In this document: in pieces, positions 50,252 through 58,779 of the stretch
How positions within the stretch are numbered: the first letter of the stretch is position 1
How the letters are laid out: the number at the start of each line of letters is the position of its first letter
Source: Mycobacterium sp. 050128
Lineage (GTDB): Bacteria; Actinomycetota; Actinomycetes; Mycobacteriales; Mycobacteriaceae
Assembly: GCF_036409155.1 (NCBI RefSeq)
Contig: NZ_JAZGLW010000002.1
Span: 696,347-760,346 of the forward strand
Direction of reading: 5' to 3'
DNA: 64,000 nucleotides
The notes under the pieces: model-generated
What the model was told of the DNA's origin: nothing
What the model saw: only the letters and a program-made list of their open reading frames with translations
Database searches by the model: none
Made by a program: the position numbers and the translations under genes

Positions 50252-51526
50252 ATGAAATTTGTCCTGGCAAGCTACGGAACGCGCGGCGATATCGAGCCTT
50301 CCGCCGCCGTCGGCCGCGAATTGCAGCGCAGAGGGCACGACGTGGCCCTGGCGGTCCCGCCGGGACTGGTGGACTTCACCGAGGTGGCGGGGCTGCGGGC
50401 AGTGTCATACGGGCCGCCGATCGAGGATTTCCTGGACGAGGACTTCCTGCGCAATATGTGGACGGATTTCTTCCGCAGCGCCTGGACGATCCGTGGCCCG
50501 ATCAACACGGTGCGCAAAGTCTGGGAGCCGATCATTGTGCACTGGGCCCAGGTGAGTACGACGCTGATGTCGCTGGCCGACGGGGCCGACCTGCTGTCCA
50601 CCGGCATCAATTTCGAGCAGGCCGCCGCCAATGTGGCCGAGCATTACGAGATTCCGTTGGTCACCATGCATCACTTCCCGATGCGGGCCAACGGCCAACT
50701 GGTCCCGACCATGCCGGCGCCGCTGGTCCGCTCCTCGATGACCGCGATCGAATGGCTGTTTTGGCGCGCAACGAAGAAGGTCGAGGACGAGCAGCGCCGC
50801 GCACTGGGCCTGCCGAACGCGACGGCTCGCTCACAGCGACGAATCGCCGACCGGGGAGCCCTGGAAATCCAGGGCTACGACGAGGTGTGCTATCCCGGCC
50901 TCGCCGCCGAGTGGGCGAAATGGGACGGCCGCAGACCCTTTGTCGGTGCACTGACAATGGAATTGGCCACGGACGCCGACGAAGCGGTCACGTCGTGGAT
51001 CGCCGCGGGAACGCCCCCTATCTGCTTCAGCTCGGGCAGCATCCCGGTCGAATCTCCGACCGAACTGGTGGAGATGATCGGCACGACTTGCGCGGAGTTG
51101 GGTGAGCGAGCATTGGTGTGCTTCGGCGGCACCGACTTCACCGACGTGCCGCATCCCGACCACGTCAAGCTGGTGGGCCCGGTCAACTACGCCACGATTT
51201 TCCCGTCCTGCCGCGCAGTGGTTCACCACGGCGGGTCGGGAACCACGGCCGCGAGCATGCGTGCGGGGATTCCCACGCTGATCCTGTGGAGCTCAGCCGA
51301 TCAGCCGTACTGGGGAGCCCAGGTGAAACGGCTGAAGGTCGGCGCTGCCCGGCGCTTTTCGTCGGCAACGCAGGAAACACTGATCGCGGATCTGCGCGAG
51401 ATTCTGGCCCCGCGATATGCCACCCGCGCCCGCGAACTCGCGAGCCGAATGACCAAACCCGCCGAAAGCATCGGCCGCGCCGCCGATCTCCTAGAGGATG
51501 CGGCCCGCAGAAATGCATCCGTTTGA
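50252..51526 (+). CDS. gtfB: GPL glycosyltransferase, GT1 family (GtfB-like)
   Basis: A 424-residue GT-B enzyme of the UGT-like Gtf group. N-terminal MKFVLASYGTRGDIEPS (1-17) is the acceptor-side signature, and the donor-side VVHHGGSGTTAASMRAGIP motif lies near residue 322. It is one of three close paralogues here (also 53575-54852 and 55158-56426). The symbol is based on order: in MAC the serovar region lies between drrC and gtfB, and this is the GT1 gene nearest the variable block, with gtf, gtf, MT, MT following outward. Gtf enzymes add 6-deoxytalose to D-allo-Thr or rhamnose to alaninol; the exact step is not shown by sequence. It is on the opposite strand to the other two paralogues and converges with the methyltransferase at 51532 (5 bases apart). 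Confidence 0.7.
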   Translation: MKFVLASYGTRGDIEPSAAVGRELQRRGHDVALAVPPGLVDFTEVAGLRAVSYGPPIEDFLDEDFLRNMWTDFFRSAWTIRGPINTVRKVWEPIIVHWAQVSTTLMSLADGADLLSTGINFEQAAANVAEHYEIPLVTMHHFPMRANGQLVPTMPAPLVRSSMTAIEWLFWRATKKVEDEQRRALGLPNATARSQRRIADRGALEIQGYDEVCYPGLAAEWAKWDGRRPFVGALTMELATDADEAVTSWIAAGTPPICFSSGSIPVESPTELVEMIGTTCAELGERALVCFGGTDFTDVPHPDHVKLVGPVNYATIFPSCRAVVHHGGSGTTAASMRAGIPTLILWSSADQPYWGAQVKRLKVGAARRFSSATQETLIADLREILAPRYATRARELASRMTKPAESIGRAADLLEDAARRNASV

Positions 51527-51531
51527 GCGGG

Positions 51532-52347
51532 TCACCGCACCGGCTTGAGCAGCAGGCCCTGCCCAGTGGGCAGCGCACAGATCGCCACACCGAATTCGGC
51601 CGCCAAGGCATCCATCGCGGCACGCTGCTCGTCGCGCCCCCGATTCGCGTAGTCGTCGAGGAGCACTACGGCACCCGGCGTGAGCCGTGGCCAAAAATGA
51701 CGCAGCGCCGCGACTTCGGGTGGCGCACAGTTCATGTCGATGTGTAGGTAAGCCACCGTCTGCGCCTCGACTTCGTCGAGGGTTTCCGGAACCGCACCGA
51801 CGATGATGCGCTGATTTTTCCACTGGGCGAAATTGGCGCGGACGCCGTCGACTCCGCTGACGTACATCCCATTGCGCAGCTTCAACTGGCTTCGCTCATA
51901 CTCGCCGGATTCGCGTTCCGCCTCCGTGACGAAGCGCGAATCGATTCCGGCGAAGGTGTCGAGCAGATAGAAGGTTTTGCCCAGGCTGTCCCAGTCCAGG
52001 TACTCCATGATGGCGCTGCTCAAGAACCCGTAGCTGACGCCACACTCGACGAAATCGCCGTCCAGCCGGCTCGCGGTCTTCGCCGCCCACAGCCCGACGT
52101 GCACCCGCCACTGCCACTGATACCAGTCCTGGTCAGGCAGGGCACGCGCGCCACGTTTGTAGGCGCGTTGGAACGCTGGATCGTCCAGGAACGCGTCGTT
52201 GTGGAAGCTGATCAGGCCGTCGCTTGCGTACACGTCGGGCAGCACCTTGCGCGCGAGCCAATACTCACCGCGCACCCACCACATCAGGAGGCGAGTCTTA
52301 ACGTCTAGACCGTTTGCCACGGCGGCAACCATAACATTGGCGCCCAC
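51532..52347 (-). CDS. Sugar O-methyltransferase (class I, TylF-like)
   Basis: A 271-residue SAM methyltransferase: N-terminal basic amphipathic segment (RLLMWWVRGEYWLARKVLP), SAM motif GDFVECGVSYGFLSS near residue 98, LLDTFAGID, and the acidic metal-site strands YLHIDMN and VVLLDDYAN. GTG start at 52347 with GGAG five bases before. It differs clearly from the near-identical pair at 52506 and 56458. In MAC the methyltransferases beside gtfB and rtfA (MtfB/C/D) methylate rhamnose or fucose; by position this could be mtfD-like, the rhamnose 3-O-methyltransferase, but I do not assign the symbol. A 158-base gap separates it from the next gene upstream. Confidence 0.8.
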   Translation of the reverse strand: MGANVMVAAVANGLDVKTRLLMWWVRGEYWLARKVLPDVYASDGLISFHNDAFLDDPAFQRAYKRGARALPDQDWYQWQWRVHVGLWAAKTASRLDGDFVECGVSYGFLSSAIMEYLDWDSLGKTFYLLDTFAGIDSRFVTEAERESGEYERSQLKLRNGMYVSGVDGVRANFAQWKNQRIIVGAVPETLDEVEAQTVAYLHIDMNCAPPEVAALRHFWPRLTPGAVVLLDDYANRGRDEQRAAMDALAAEFGVAICALPTGQGLLLKPVR

Positions 52348-52505
52348 CGCGTCTCCGTCGAATGGGATGGGTTCACCGCCAACTTAGTTGACCAATTGCG
52401 TTGCACAGGATCACGCAAACACGTTCTTAGGCATGGGTTTACGGCGAGCGGCGATTGCCGTCCGTGCATTGCGAAACCGGATTATGACCTAAGGCCGTGT
52501 GGTGG

Positions 52506-53312
52506 TCATGGCTTGCGCCACAGCACACCGGTGCCGTCGATTTCCTCGATTTCGGCGGTTATTCCGTGCTTATCGCGGTAGTCGGCCACCGCTTGCTCAC
52601 ACGCTTTCAGTGCGTGGTAGTCGTCGATGATGCAGTAACCGCCCGACGACAGGCGTGGGTAGAGCGCATCGAGTGCCTGAATGGTCGATTCATAGAGATC
52701 GCCGTCGAGCCGCAGCACCGCAATCTGCTCGATCGGGGCATCGGCCAGCGTGTCCTTGAACCAGCCGGGGACAAAATCGACCTGCTCGTCCAGCAACCCG
52801 TAGCGCTCGAAATTCGCCTTGACCTGCTCCTGCGAGACTCCCAGGATGCTCGCATGCCGATGCAGCTTAATCCCTTTGTCGGCTTGGTAATTCGCCGTAT
52901 CCGGCGGAGGTACGCCTTCGAACGAATCACACAGCCACACCTTGCGCGTGCGATCTCCGTACGCCGAGAGAACCGCGCGCATCAAAATCGAAGCGCCGCC
53001 ACGCCATACGCCGCACTCGACCAGATCGCCGGGAACGCCATCGGTGAGCACCGTCTCGACACACTTCTGCAAGCTGGTGAGTCGCTGCATGCCGATCATC
53101 GTCAACGCGTCCGCCGGCCAATCCAGGCCCCGGTCCCGCGCATAGGCGTTGAACGGATATTTGCGCACCAGCATGAAGTTGCGCGCGTTGAAAATCGGCC
53201 GCCCCAGCCGGTACCACCCGACCGGCACCAACTCGTCCTGACCATATCGGGTGAGGTCACGACGGAGCAGGTCAAGGTACGCAGACCGCGCGTCGGTATC
53301 AGTCACGGTCAA
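52506..53312 (-). CDS. TylF/MycF-type sugar O-methyltransferase, copy 1
   Basis: A 268-residue macrocin-O-methyltransferase-type enzyme. SAM motif LVECGVWRGGASILM is near residue 92, followed by WLCDSFEGVPPPD. The Mg-site acidic strands LRLDGDLYEST and CIIDDYHALKACE are complete. It is roughly 85-90% identical by eye to the protein at 56458-57264. I use the TTG at 53312: it follows GAGGAGAGGG, and the equivalent TTG in the other copy gives exactly the same 268-residue length. A GTG two codons later is the alternative. The gene follows the GT1 gene at 53575 on the same strand after 262 bases. A role as a rhamnose or 6-deoxytalose O-methyltransferase of GPLs is expected. Confidence 0.85.
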   Translation of the reverse strand: MTVTDTDARSAYLDLLRRDLTRYGQDELVPVGWYRLGRPIFNARNFMLVRKYPFNAYARDRGLDWPADALTMIGMQRLTSLQKCVETVLTDGVPGDLVECGVWRGGASILMRAVLSAYGDRTRKVWLCDSFEGVPPPDTANYQADKGIKLHRHASILGVSQEQVKANFERYGLLDEQVDFVPGWFKDTLADAPIEQIAVLRLDGDLYESTIQALDALYPRLSSGGYCIIDDYHALKACEQAVADYRDKHGITAEIEEIDGTGVLWRKP

Positions 53313-53574
53313 AACGGCCCTCTCCTCGCATACGACTACTCCCAATCACGGAGCCTAGACGCCCTTCGACGTCACCAACGCGTTCCACGGTCTTGTGTCA
53401 ACTCCCCCGCTCGACCGGTCCCGACCCCCGACAAGGGCTCAAGACCATACCAACCCACAGCATGTTAACTGAGTACCCGGCAGCTAACCTCGGAATCGAG
53501 GTGCTGGAGTGCGACTTCGGCCGATTACCCGAACCCGCCCGGCCTCGTACGAGCGGTGTCGGCGCTCCCGCCGA

Positions 53575-54852
53575 TCACGCAAAACGTCCCGAATGGGCGA
53601 AGCTTTCCAGCAAATCTGCAGCGCGGGTGACACTGTCCTCGGCCGACGTCATCTGGGTTGCCAGTGCCCGCGCTTTGACAGCGCATTCCGGAGTGAGGAT
53701 CTCTCGCAGATCCTGGATCAGCGTTTCTTTGGTGGTGACCGAAAACTTCCGGGCAGCACCAACTTTCAGGCGTTTGAGATGGCCACCCCAGAACGGCTGA
53801 TCGCCTGCGGTCCAGAGGATCAGCGTGGGGATCCCGGCGCGCAGGCCGGCGGCCGTGGTGCCCGAGCCGCCGTGATGCACCACCGCACGGCAACTAGGGA
53901 AGACTTTCGCGTAATTCACCGCACCGACCACCTTGACGTGATCGAAATGCGGCACCTCGCTGAAGTCGGCCCAACCGGCGCAGATCAAGGCCCGCTCGCC
54001 CAATTGCTCGCAGGCCGCGGCGATCATCTCGACCGTGTCGGTCGGGGTTTCGCTGACCGGCATGCTGCCAAAGCCGAAAACGATTGGCGGTGTGCCCGCG
54101 TTCGCCCACTCCAAGACATCGTCGTCGATATCCGTGGTGAGTCCCATCGTCAGCGCGCCGACAAACGGGCGTCGCTCGCCCCATTTCGCCCATTCGGAGG
54201 CCAGCCCGGGGAAGCACACCTCGTCGTAGGCCTGAAGTTCCAGGGACCCGCGTTGGGCGATCCGCTTCGGAGAGGCGCAGGTGGTTTTCGGCAGGCCGAG
54301 CTTGCGCCGCTGGGCGTCCTCTGCCTTCTTGTTCATCCGCCAGACCATCCAGTCGTACGCGGCCATACCGGTGCGTACCAGCGGCGCCGGCAGGTTTGGG
54401 ATGAGCTGCCCGTTGGGCCGCATCGGGATGTAATGCAGCACCGCCAAAGGGATGTCGTAGTACTCCGCGACGTTGGTCGCGAGGTCCTGGTACAGCTGGC
54501 CGGTGAAGAGCACGTCGGCTCCCGCGGTCAGCGCCGTCAGGGTCTCGCTCATATCCGTCCAGGACCGCAGCACGGGCTCCCAGGCTTCACGCACCAATTC
54601 GATCGGACCCTTGATGGTCCAGAACGTGCGGCGGAACCTCGACCAGAAGTTGCGCAGGAACTCGTCGTCCCAGAACGCCTGCATATCGGGTCCGTAGGCG
54701 ACTGCGTCAAGGCCGGCCGTCTCAGCCAGGCCAAGGAGATTGGGCGGGATGGCCATGCGAACTTCGTGGCCTCGGCGCAGCAGTTCGCGCCCAGCAGCCA
54801 GCGAGGGCTCGACATCCCCCCGGGTTCCATAACATGCCAGAGCAAATTTCAT
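53575..54852 (-). CDS. GPL glycosyltransferase, GT1 family (RtfA/GtfA-type)
   Basis: A 425-residue GT-B enzyme. MKFALACYGTRGDVEPS (1-17) and the donor-side VVHHGGSGTTAAGLRAGIP (near 322) mark the Gtf family of GPL producers. The ATG at 54852 is chosen by alignment with the other two paralogues; an upstream frame to 54891 is not conserved. The following spacer and the paralogue at 55158 upstream make a tandem pair on one strand. In MAC the order gtfA-rtfA precedes mtf genes and gtfB, which would make this gene rtfA (rhamnose to 6-deoxytalose). The order supports that reading but sequence alone cannot separate the paralogues. Confidence 0.85.
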   Translation of the reverse strand: MKFALACYGTRGDVEPSLAAGRELLRRGHEVRMAIPPNLLGLAETAGLDAVAYGPDMQAFWDDEFLRNFWSRFRRTFWTIKGPIELVREAWEPVLRSWTDMSETLTALTAGADVLFTGQLYQDLATNVAEYYDIPLAVLHYIPMRPNGQLIPNLPAPLVRTGMAAYDWMVWRMNKKAEDAQRRKLGLPKTTCASPKRIAQRGSLELQAYDEVCFPGLASEWAKWGERRPFVGALTMGLTTDIDDDVLEWANAGTPPIVFGFGSMPVSETPTDTVEMIAAACEQLGERALICAGWADFSEVPHFDHVKVVGAVNYAKVFPSCRAVVHHGGSGTTAAGLRAGIPTLILWTAGDQPFWGGHLKRLKVGAARKFSVTTKETLIQDLREILTPECAVKARALATQMTSAEDSVTRAADLLESFAHSGRFA

Positions 54853-55157
54853 CGCGAGGCTAGACCTATCACTTCCCGTCGACCTAGGCAAGCCCAGGCG
54901 AGCGCGTTTACTCCTGGTTCACACGGCTTTTGGCTGTCCCGATCAGCCGCAAATTCGCCGTCGTCGCGAACGCGTCAGCGTTCGTCGGTAATGTGCTCGA
55001 GCCAACCATCAGACAACGTGATTGGAAGGCTAATGGTTGTCGGCAAACTTGATATTCAAAGACGTTACGCGGCGGACGTAAGCGCAGAAAAGAATCTCTG
55101 GCGAATGAAGCATGACGCAGGCGTTCGGTCCCGCGCAATTCGCGGCTCCATTCGGGA
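54853..55157. other. 305-base spacer between two paralogous glycosyltransferase genes
   Basis: No recognisable gene. The stretch is visibly richer in A+T than the flanking coding regions (for example around 55020-55110) and may contain the promoter of the downstream glycosyltransferase. No clear hairpin or box pair found. Confidence 0.5.
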
Positions 55158-56426
55158 TTAGGCAAGGCGCTTGGTGCGGGCAAAGTTTTCCACCAGATCG
55201 GCGGCGGCGCTGACGCTGTCGGCGGGTTTGGTCATCCGGGTGGCAAGCTCGCGGGCCCTCGTCGCGTATTCCGGGTCAAGGATCCGGCGCAGATCCGCCA
55301 CCAGCGATTCGCGGTTGGTGCTCGAGAAACGCCGGGTGGTCCCCACTTTCAGCTTTTTGAGCTGAGACCCCCAGATCGTTTGGTTGGGGTCCATCGACAG
55401 AATCAAGGTGGGAACGCCCGCCCGCATGCTTGCCGCAGTGGTGCCCGAGCCGCCGTGGTGCACGACGGCGCGGCAGGCGGGAAAGACCTTCGCGTAGTTC
55501 ACCGCACCCACCACCTTGACGTGGTCGGGAAGCGCGACGCCGCTGAAGTCACTCCAGCCGGCGCACACCAGTGCCCGCTCACCCAACTCCGCGCATGCCG
55601 AACTGATCATCTCGATCGTGTCGGCCGGAGATTCCACCGCCATGCTCCCGAAACCGAAGCAGATGGGCGGTGTGCCCGCAGCGATCCAGGACACCACCTC
55701 GTCGTCGACCTCGGTCGTCAGCTCCATCGTCAACGTGCCGACGAACGGGCGATGGCCGTCCCACTTCGCCCATTCGTCGGCCAGCCCGGGAAAGCACGCC
55801 TCGTCGTAACCCTGGATTTCCAGGGATTGGCGTTTGGCGATGCGGCCCGGCGAAGGGCCGGTCGCCTTCGGCAGGCCGAGTTCACGGCGCTGCGTGTCCT
55901 CGACCTTCTTGTTCAGCCGCCAGCAGAACCAGTCGAACGCCTTCATCGAGCAGCGGGCCAGCGGCGGCGGCAGGAACGATACGACCTGGCCGTTGGGCCG
56001 CATCGGGACGTGATGCAACGTGGCCAACGGAAGGTCGTAATACTCCGCGACATTGGCGGCCGCTTCCTGGTAGCTCAAACCGGCGAACAGCAGGTCGGCC
56101 CCTTCGGCCAGCGACACCAGCGTCGTGTTCATCTGGACCCAGCACTCGTCGCTGAACTCCCACATCTCGTGCCACAGTCGTCTCAGCTGCCGGACCCGCC
56201 AGAACCTGCTGAAGAAGGACGTCCACAGGTTGCGGTAGACGTCCAGCCAGGTTCGCGTGTCCAGCCCGTAGGCGACCGCGGGAAGACCGGCCGCCTCGAC
56301 GAATTCCATCAGGTCAGGCGCGACGGCCATTTGCACATCGTGGCCTCTGCGCTGCAGTTCGCGTGCGACAACGAGAGAGGGCTCGACATCGCCTCGAGTT
56401 CCGTAATTTGCCAGCACGAATTTCAT
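55158..56426 (-). CDS. GPL glycosyltransferase, GT1 family (GtfA-type)
   Basis: A 422-residue GT-B enzyme, third member of the paralogous set. MKFVLANYGTRGDVEPS (1-17) and VVHHGGSGTTAASMRAGVP (near 320) are intact. The ATG at 56426 follows GAG eight bases before; a TTG two codons upstream is possible. Its start is 31 bases after the stop of the TylF-type methyltransferase at 56458, so the two share an operon. By MAC gene order this is the likeliest gtfA, the enzyme adding 6-deoxytalose to the allo-Thr of the peptide, but the paralogues are too alike for a firm call. Confidence 0.85.
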   Translation of the reverse strand: MKFVLANYGTRGDVEPSLVVARELQRRGHDVQMAVAPDLMEFVEAAGLPAVAYGLDTRTWLDVYRNLWTSFFSRFWRVRQLRRLWHEMWEFSDECWVQMNTTLVSLAEGADLLFAGLSYQEAAANVAEYYDLPLATLHHVPMRPNGQVVSFLPPPLARCSMKAFDWFCWRLNKKVEDTQRRELGLPKATGPSPGRIAKRQSLEIQGYDEACFPGLADEWAKWDGHRPFVGTLTMELTTEVDDEVVSWIAAGTPPICFGFGSMAVESPADTIEMISSACAELGERALVCAGWSDFSGVALPDHVKVVGAVNYAKVFPACRAVVHHGGSGTTAASMRAGVPTLILSMDPNQTIWGSQLKKLKVGTTRRFSSTNRESLVADLRRILDPEYATRARELATRMTKPADSVSAAADLVENFARTKRLA

Positions 56427-56457
56427 TGCCAACTCAGGCCTTTAGGTCTGTTTGGCG

Positions 56458-57264
56458 TTATGGCTTGCGCCAGAGCACGCCGGTGCCGTCGATTTCTTCG
56501 ATCTTGGCGGATATTCCATGCTTCTCGCGGTAGTCGGCCACCGCCTGCTCGCACGCTTTCAGCGCGTGGTAGTCGTCGATGATGCAATAGCCGCCGGACG
56601 ACAAGCGCGGGTAAAGGGCGTCGAGGGCCTGAATCGTGGATTCATACAGGTCGCCGTCGAGCCGCAAGACCGAAATCTGCTCGACCGGAGCGTCGGCCAA
56701 CGTGTCCTTGAACCAGCCGGGGATGAAACGGACCTGGTCATCGAGCAACCCATAGCGCTCGAAATTCGCCCTGACTTCCGCCTCTGGAACGCCCAGGATC
56801 TTCGCGTGGCGGTGCAGCTTAATCCCTTTATCGGCCTTGTAATTCACGGTGTCCGGGGGCGGTACACCGGCGAACGAATCAGCCAGCCACACCGTGCGCG
56901 TCCGATCGCCGTAAGCCGAAAGCACCGCGCGCATCAAGATTGAAGCGCCACCACGCCATACGCCGCACTCGACCAGGTCGCCGGGGACCCCGTCGGCCAG
57001 CACCGTCTCGACGCAATGCTGCAGACTGGTCAGCCGCTGCATTCCGATCATGGTCAAGGCGTCCGTCGGCCAATCCAGGCCCAAGTCCCGCGCATGCTTG
57101 TCGAACGGATATCTACGCACCAGCATGAAATTGCGGCTATTGAATACCGGCCGGCCCAAGCGATACCACCCCACCGGCACCAGCTGATCCTGACCGTACC
57201 GGGTGAGTTCACGACGGAGCAGGTCGAGATACGCCGATCGCGAATCGCATTCAGTCGCGGTCAA
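56458..57264 (-). CDS. TylF/MycF-type sugar O-methyltransferase, copy 2
   Basis: A 268-residue SAM methyltransferase nearly identical to the one at 52506-53312: LVECGVWRGGASILM, LRLDGDLYEST and CIIDDYHALKACE are unchanged, and the C-terminal 60 residues differ at only a few positions. TTG start at 57264, the codon conserved in both copies; a TTG at 57276 would add four residues. It precedes the GT1 gene at 55158 in an operon. Differences cluster in the N-terminal third and in the ILGV region (residues around 150-160), which may set sugar or position choice. Probably a rhamnose or 6-deoxytalose O-methyltransferase. Confidence 0.85.
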   Translation of the reverse strand: MTATECDSRSAYLDLLRRELTRYGQDQLVPVGWYRLGRPVFNSRNFMLVRRYPFDKHARDLGLDWPTDALTMIGMQRLTSLQHCVETVLADGVPGDLVECGVWRGGASILMRAVLSAYGDRTRTVWLADSFAGVPPPDTVNYKADKGIKLHRHAKILGVPEAEVRANFERYGLLDDQVRFIPGWFKDTLADAPVEQISVLRLDGDLYESTIQALDALYPRLSSGGYCIIDDYHALKACEQAVADYREKHGISAKIEEIDGTGVLWRKP

Positions 57265-57473
57265 ATCTGCCCCCAATGTCCCATCCTCTAACTCCGATGT
57301 GTCAACCGGTTGTTCAGCCTAGTTGCCGACCGGAGTCGGCAACGCGTTTCGCGGATTTCCCTCAAGCCGCCGGGGCGAAACCAGCCATCACCGAGGTGGT
57401 CGCAACGTCGGCGTCCACGCCCCAGCTGCGGGCCCCGTAGCGTGTGGGAGTCTACCGTCGATCGCCGGTCGAC

Positions 57474-58574
57474 CTAGCGCGTCCGCTCGAGCTTGCCCAG
57501 ACCGGTGATCTCGAGACTGACCGACTTCCGCGACCCGGCCGCGCCGAGCAGGAAAATCATGTCGCTTATCGGAGCACCCAACCAAAAGCGCCAGAACGGC
57601 TTTCGTAAGAACTTCACGGCGTAGCTGCCCTCGCCTATCAGCCAATACACCGGAATCGCGACCATGCGGTAGAAGATGCGTTTCCAACGGGAAGTGACCA
57701 TCTCGAGATTCATCTCCATCATCTCGAGGCCCCAGGCCCGGTATTGCCATTCCAGCCCGTAGCGAGATTGAAACTCGAAGAACGCCCGCATTTCACCGTT
57801 GGTGACCAGGTACTCGTCGAACACCAGGATCGATCCCGGAACGAAGTGTTCCTTGCACGTCTCCAGCGCGTGCAGGCAACTCTCGTAGGTGTCCAGGTCC
57901 ATGTGAAACAGCCTGATCGGCGCATCTGGCCGGTCGGCCAGGAACGGCGCGAGCGTGTCGTAGGTGCTGCCCTTGATGAACTGGACTTTACGACCGAGGG
58001 CGTCGGGCAGCCCGTCGTGGAAACTGACGCCGGTATCTTGCATGAACCGCTGCGCGAACGGGTCCGACAAGGAGAACGTTCCGCGCTTGACGACATGGTC
58101 CTCGAGTTTCCAGTCCTCGACCAAACCCTCGAAGCTGTCGAAGCCGTAAACCATTCGGTCGCTGGCATCGGATATCAGCCTCGTCGACCAACCGATCCAG
58201 ACGCCGAGGTCCAGGATCAATTCGTCGGAATCGCCCAGGGACGGCCCGGCCAGGCTCGATGCTTCCGACAGCAATGTGTGATTTCGAATTCGGCGCCGTC
58301 GCAAATCTGACATGGTCTGGCGAATGAAATCACGGTAGGCGTCGTCATAAATCCTGGTGTCCCGGGCATACAAATTGGGAATGTAGCGATCTCGTCCCGG
58401 ATGAACAATGCGTGCGCCTACCAGCAACACCAGGACGGCGCCGATCGGGATGAGGAGAGCCGGCACGAAGAAGCACGCCGTAGCTACGACAAGCGCAGTG
58501 CCAATGAGCACCGCTTGCCACAGACGATGAACAGCCGCCCGCTCCACGTCTCGCCTGCCTACCACAACGCCCAC
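57474..58574 (-). CDS. Membrane-anchored class I methyltransferase
   Basis: A 366-residue protein in which two adjacent helices (about 18-36 and 38-56, LIGTALVVATACFFVPALL then VLVLLVGARIV) precede a TylF-like methyltransferase domain: LILDLGVWIGWSTRLI (SAM motif, about 118-133), VYGFDSFEGLVEDW, FHMDLDTYESCLHALE and LVFDEYLV. A C-terminal amphipathic region (YWLIGEGSYAVKFLRKPFWRF) may also touch the membrane. GTG start at 58574 with GGGAGGTG six bases upstream, so the helices are part of the protein. The other methyltransferases here are soluble. A substrate held in the membrane is suggested, such as the lipopeptide acyl chain (the 3-O-methyl of the fatty acyl is made by Fmt in M. smegmatis) or a lipid-bound sugar. 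Confidence 0.8.
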   Translation of the reverse strand: MGVVVGRRDVERAAVHRLWQAVLIGTALVVATACFFVPALLIPIGAVLVLLVGARIVHPGRDRYIPNLYARDTRIYDDAYRDFIRQTMSDLRRRRIRNHTLLSEASSLAGPSLGDSDELILDLGVWIGWSTRLISDASDRMVYGFDSFEGLVEDWKLEDHVVKRGTFSLSDPFAQRFMQDTGVSFHDGLPDALGRKVQFIKGSTYDTLAPFLADRPDAPIRLFHMDLDTYESCLHALETCKEHFVPGSILVFDEYLVTNGEMRAFFEFQSRYGLEWQYRAWGLEMMEMNLEMVTSRWKRIFYRMVAIPVYWLIGEGSYAVKFLRKPFWRFWLGAPISDMIFLLGAAGSRKSVSLEITGLGKLERTR

Positions 58575-58779
58575 CGGTTCACCTCCCTGTTCTGGCTAGA
58601 CTAAGGCGAATCGCTCCAAGTTATTGAATGAACCACACGATTGCTCGTAAGTCACCAGGAGCCGTGCAGCGAACCCGACATCGGCCTGAGCTTTGACCCG
58701 CGGCGGCGTCGGCGGCAACGACCAAGTGCGGTGCGCGCTCCCGGCGTTACCCACCACGCCGTATGACGTACGGGTTCCG

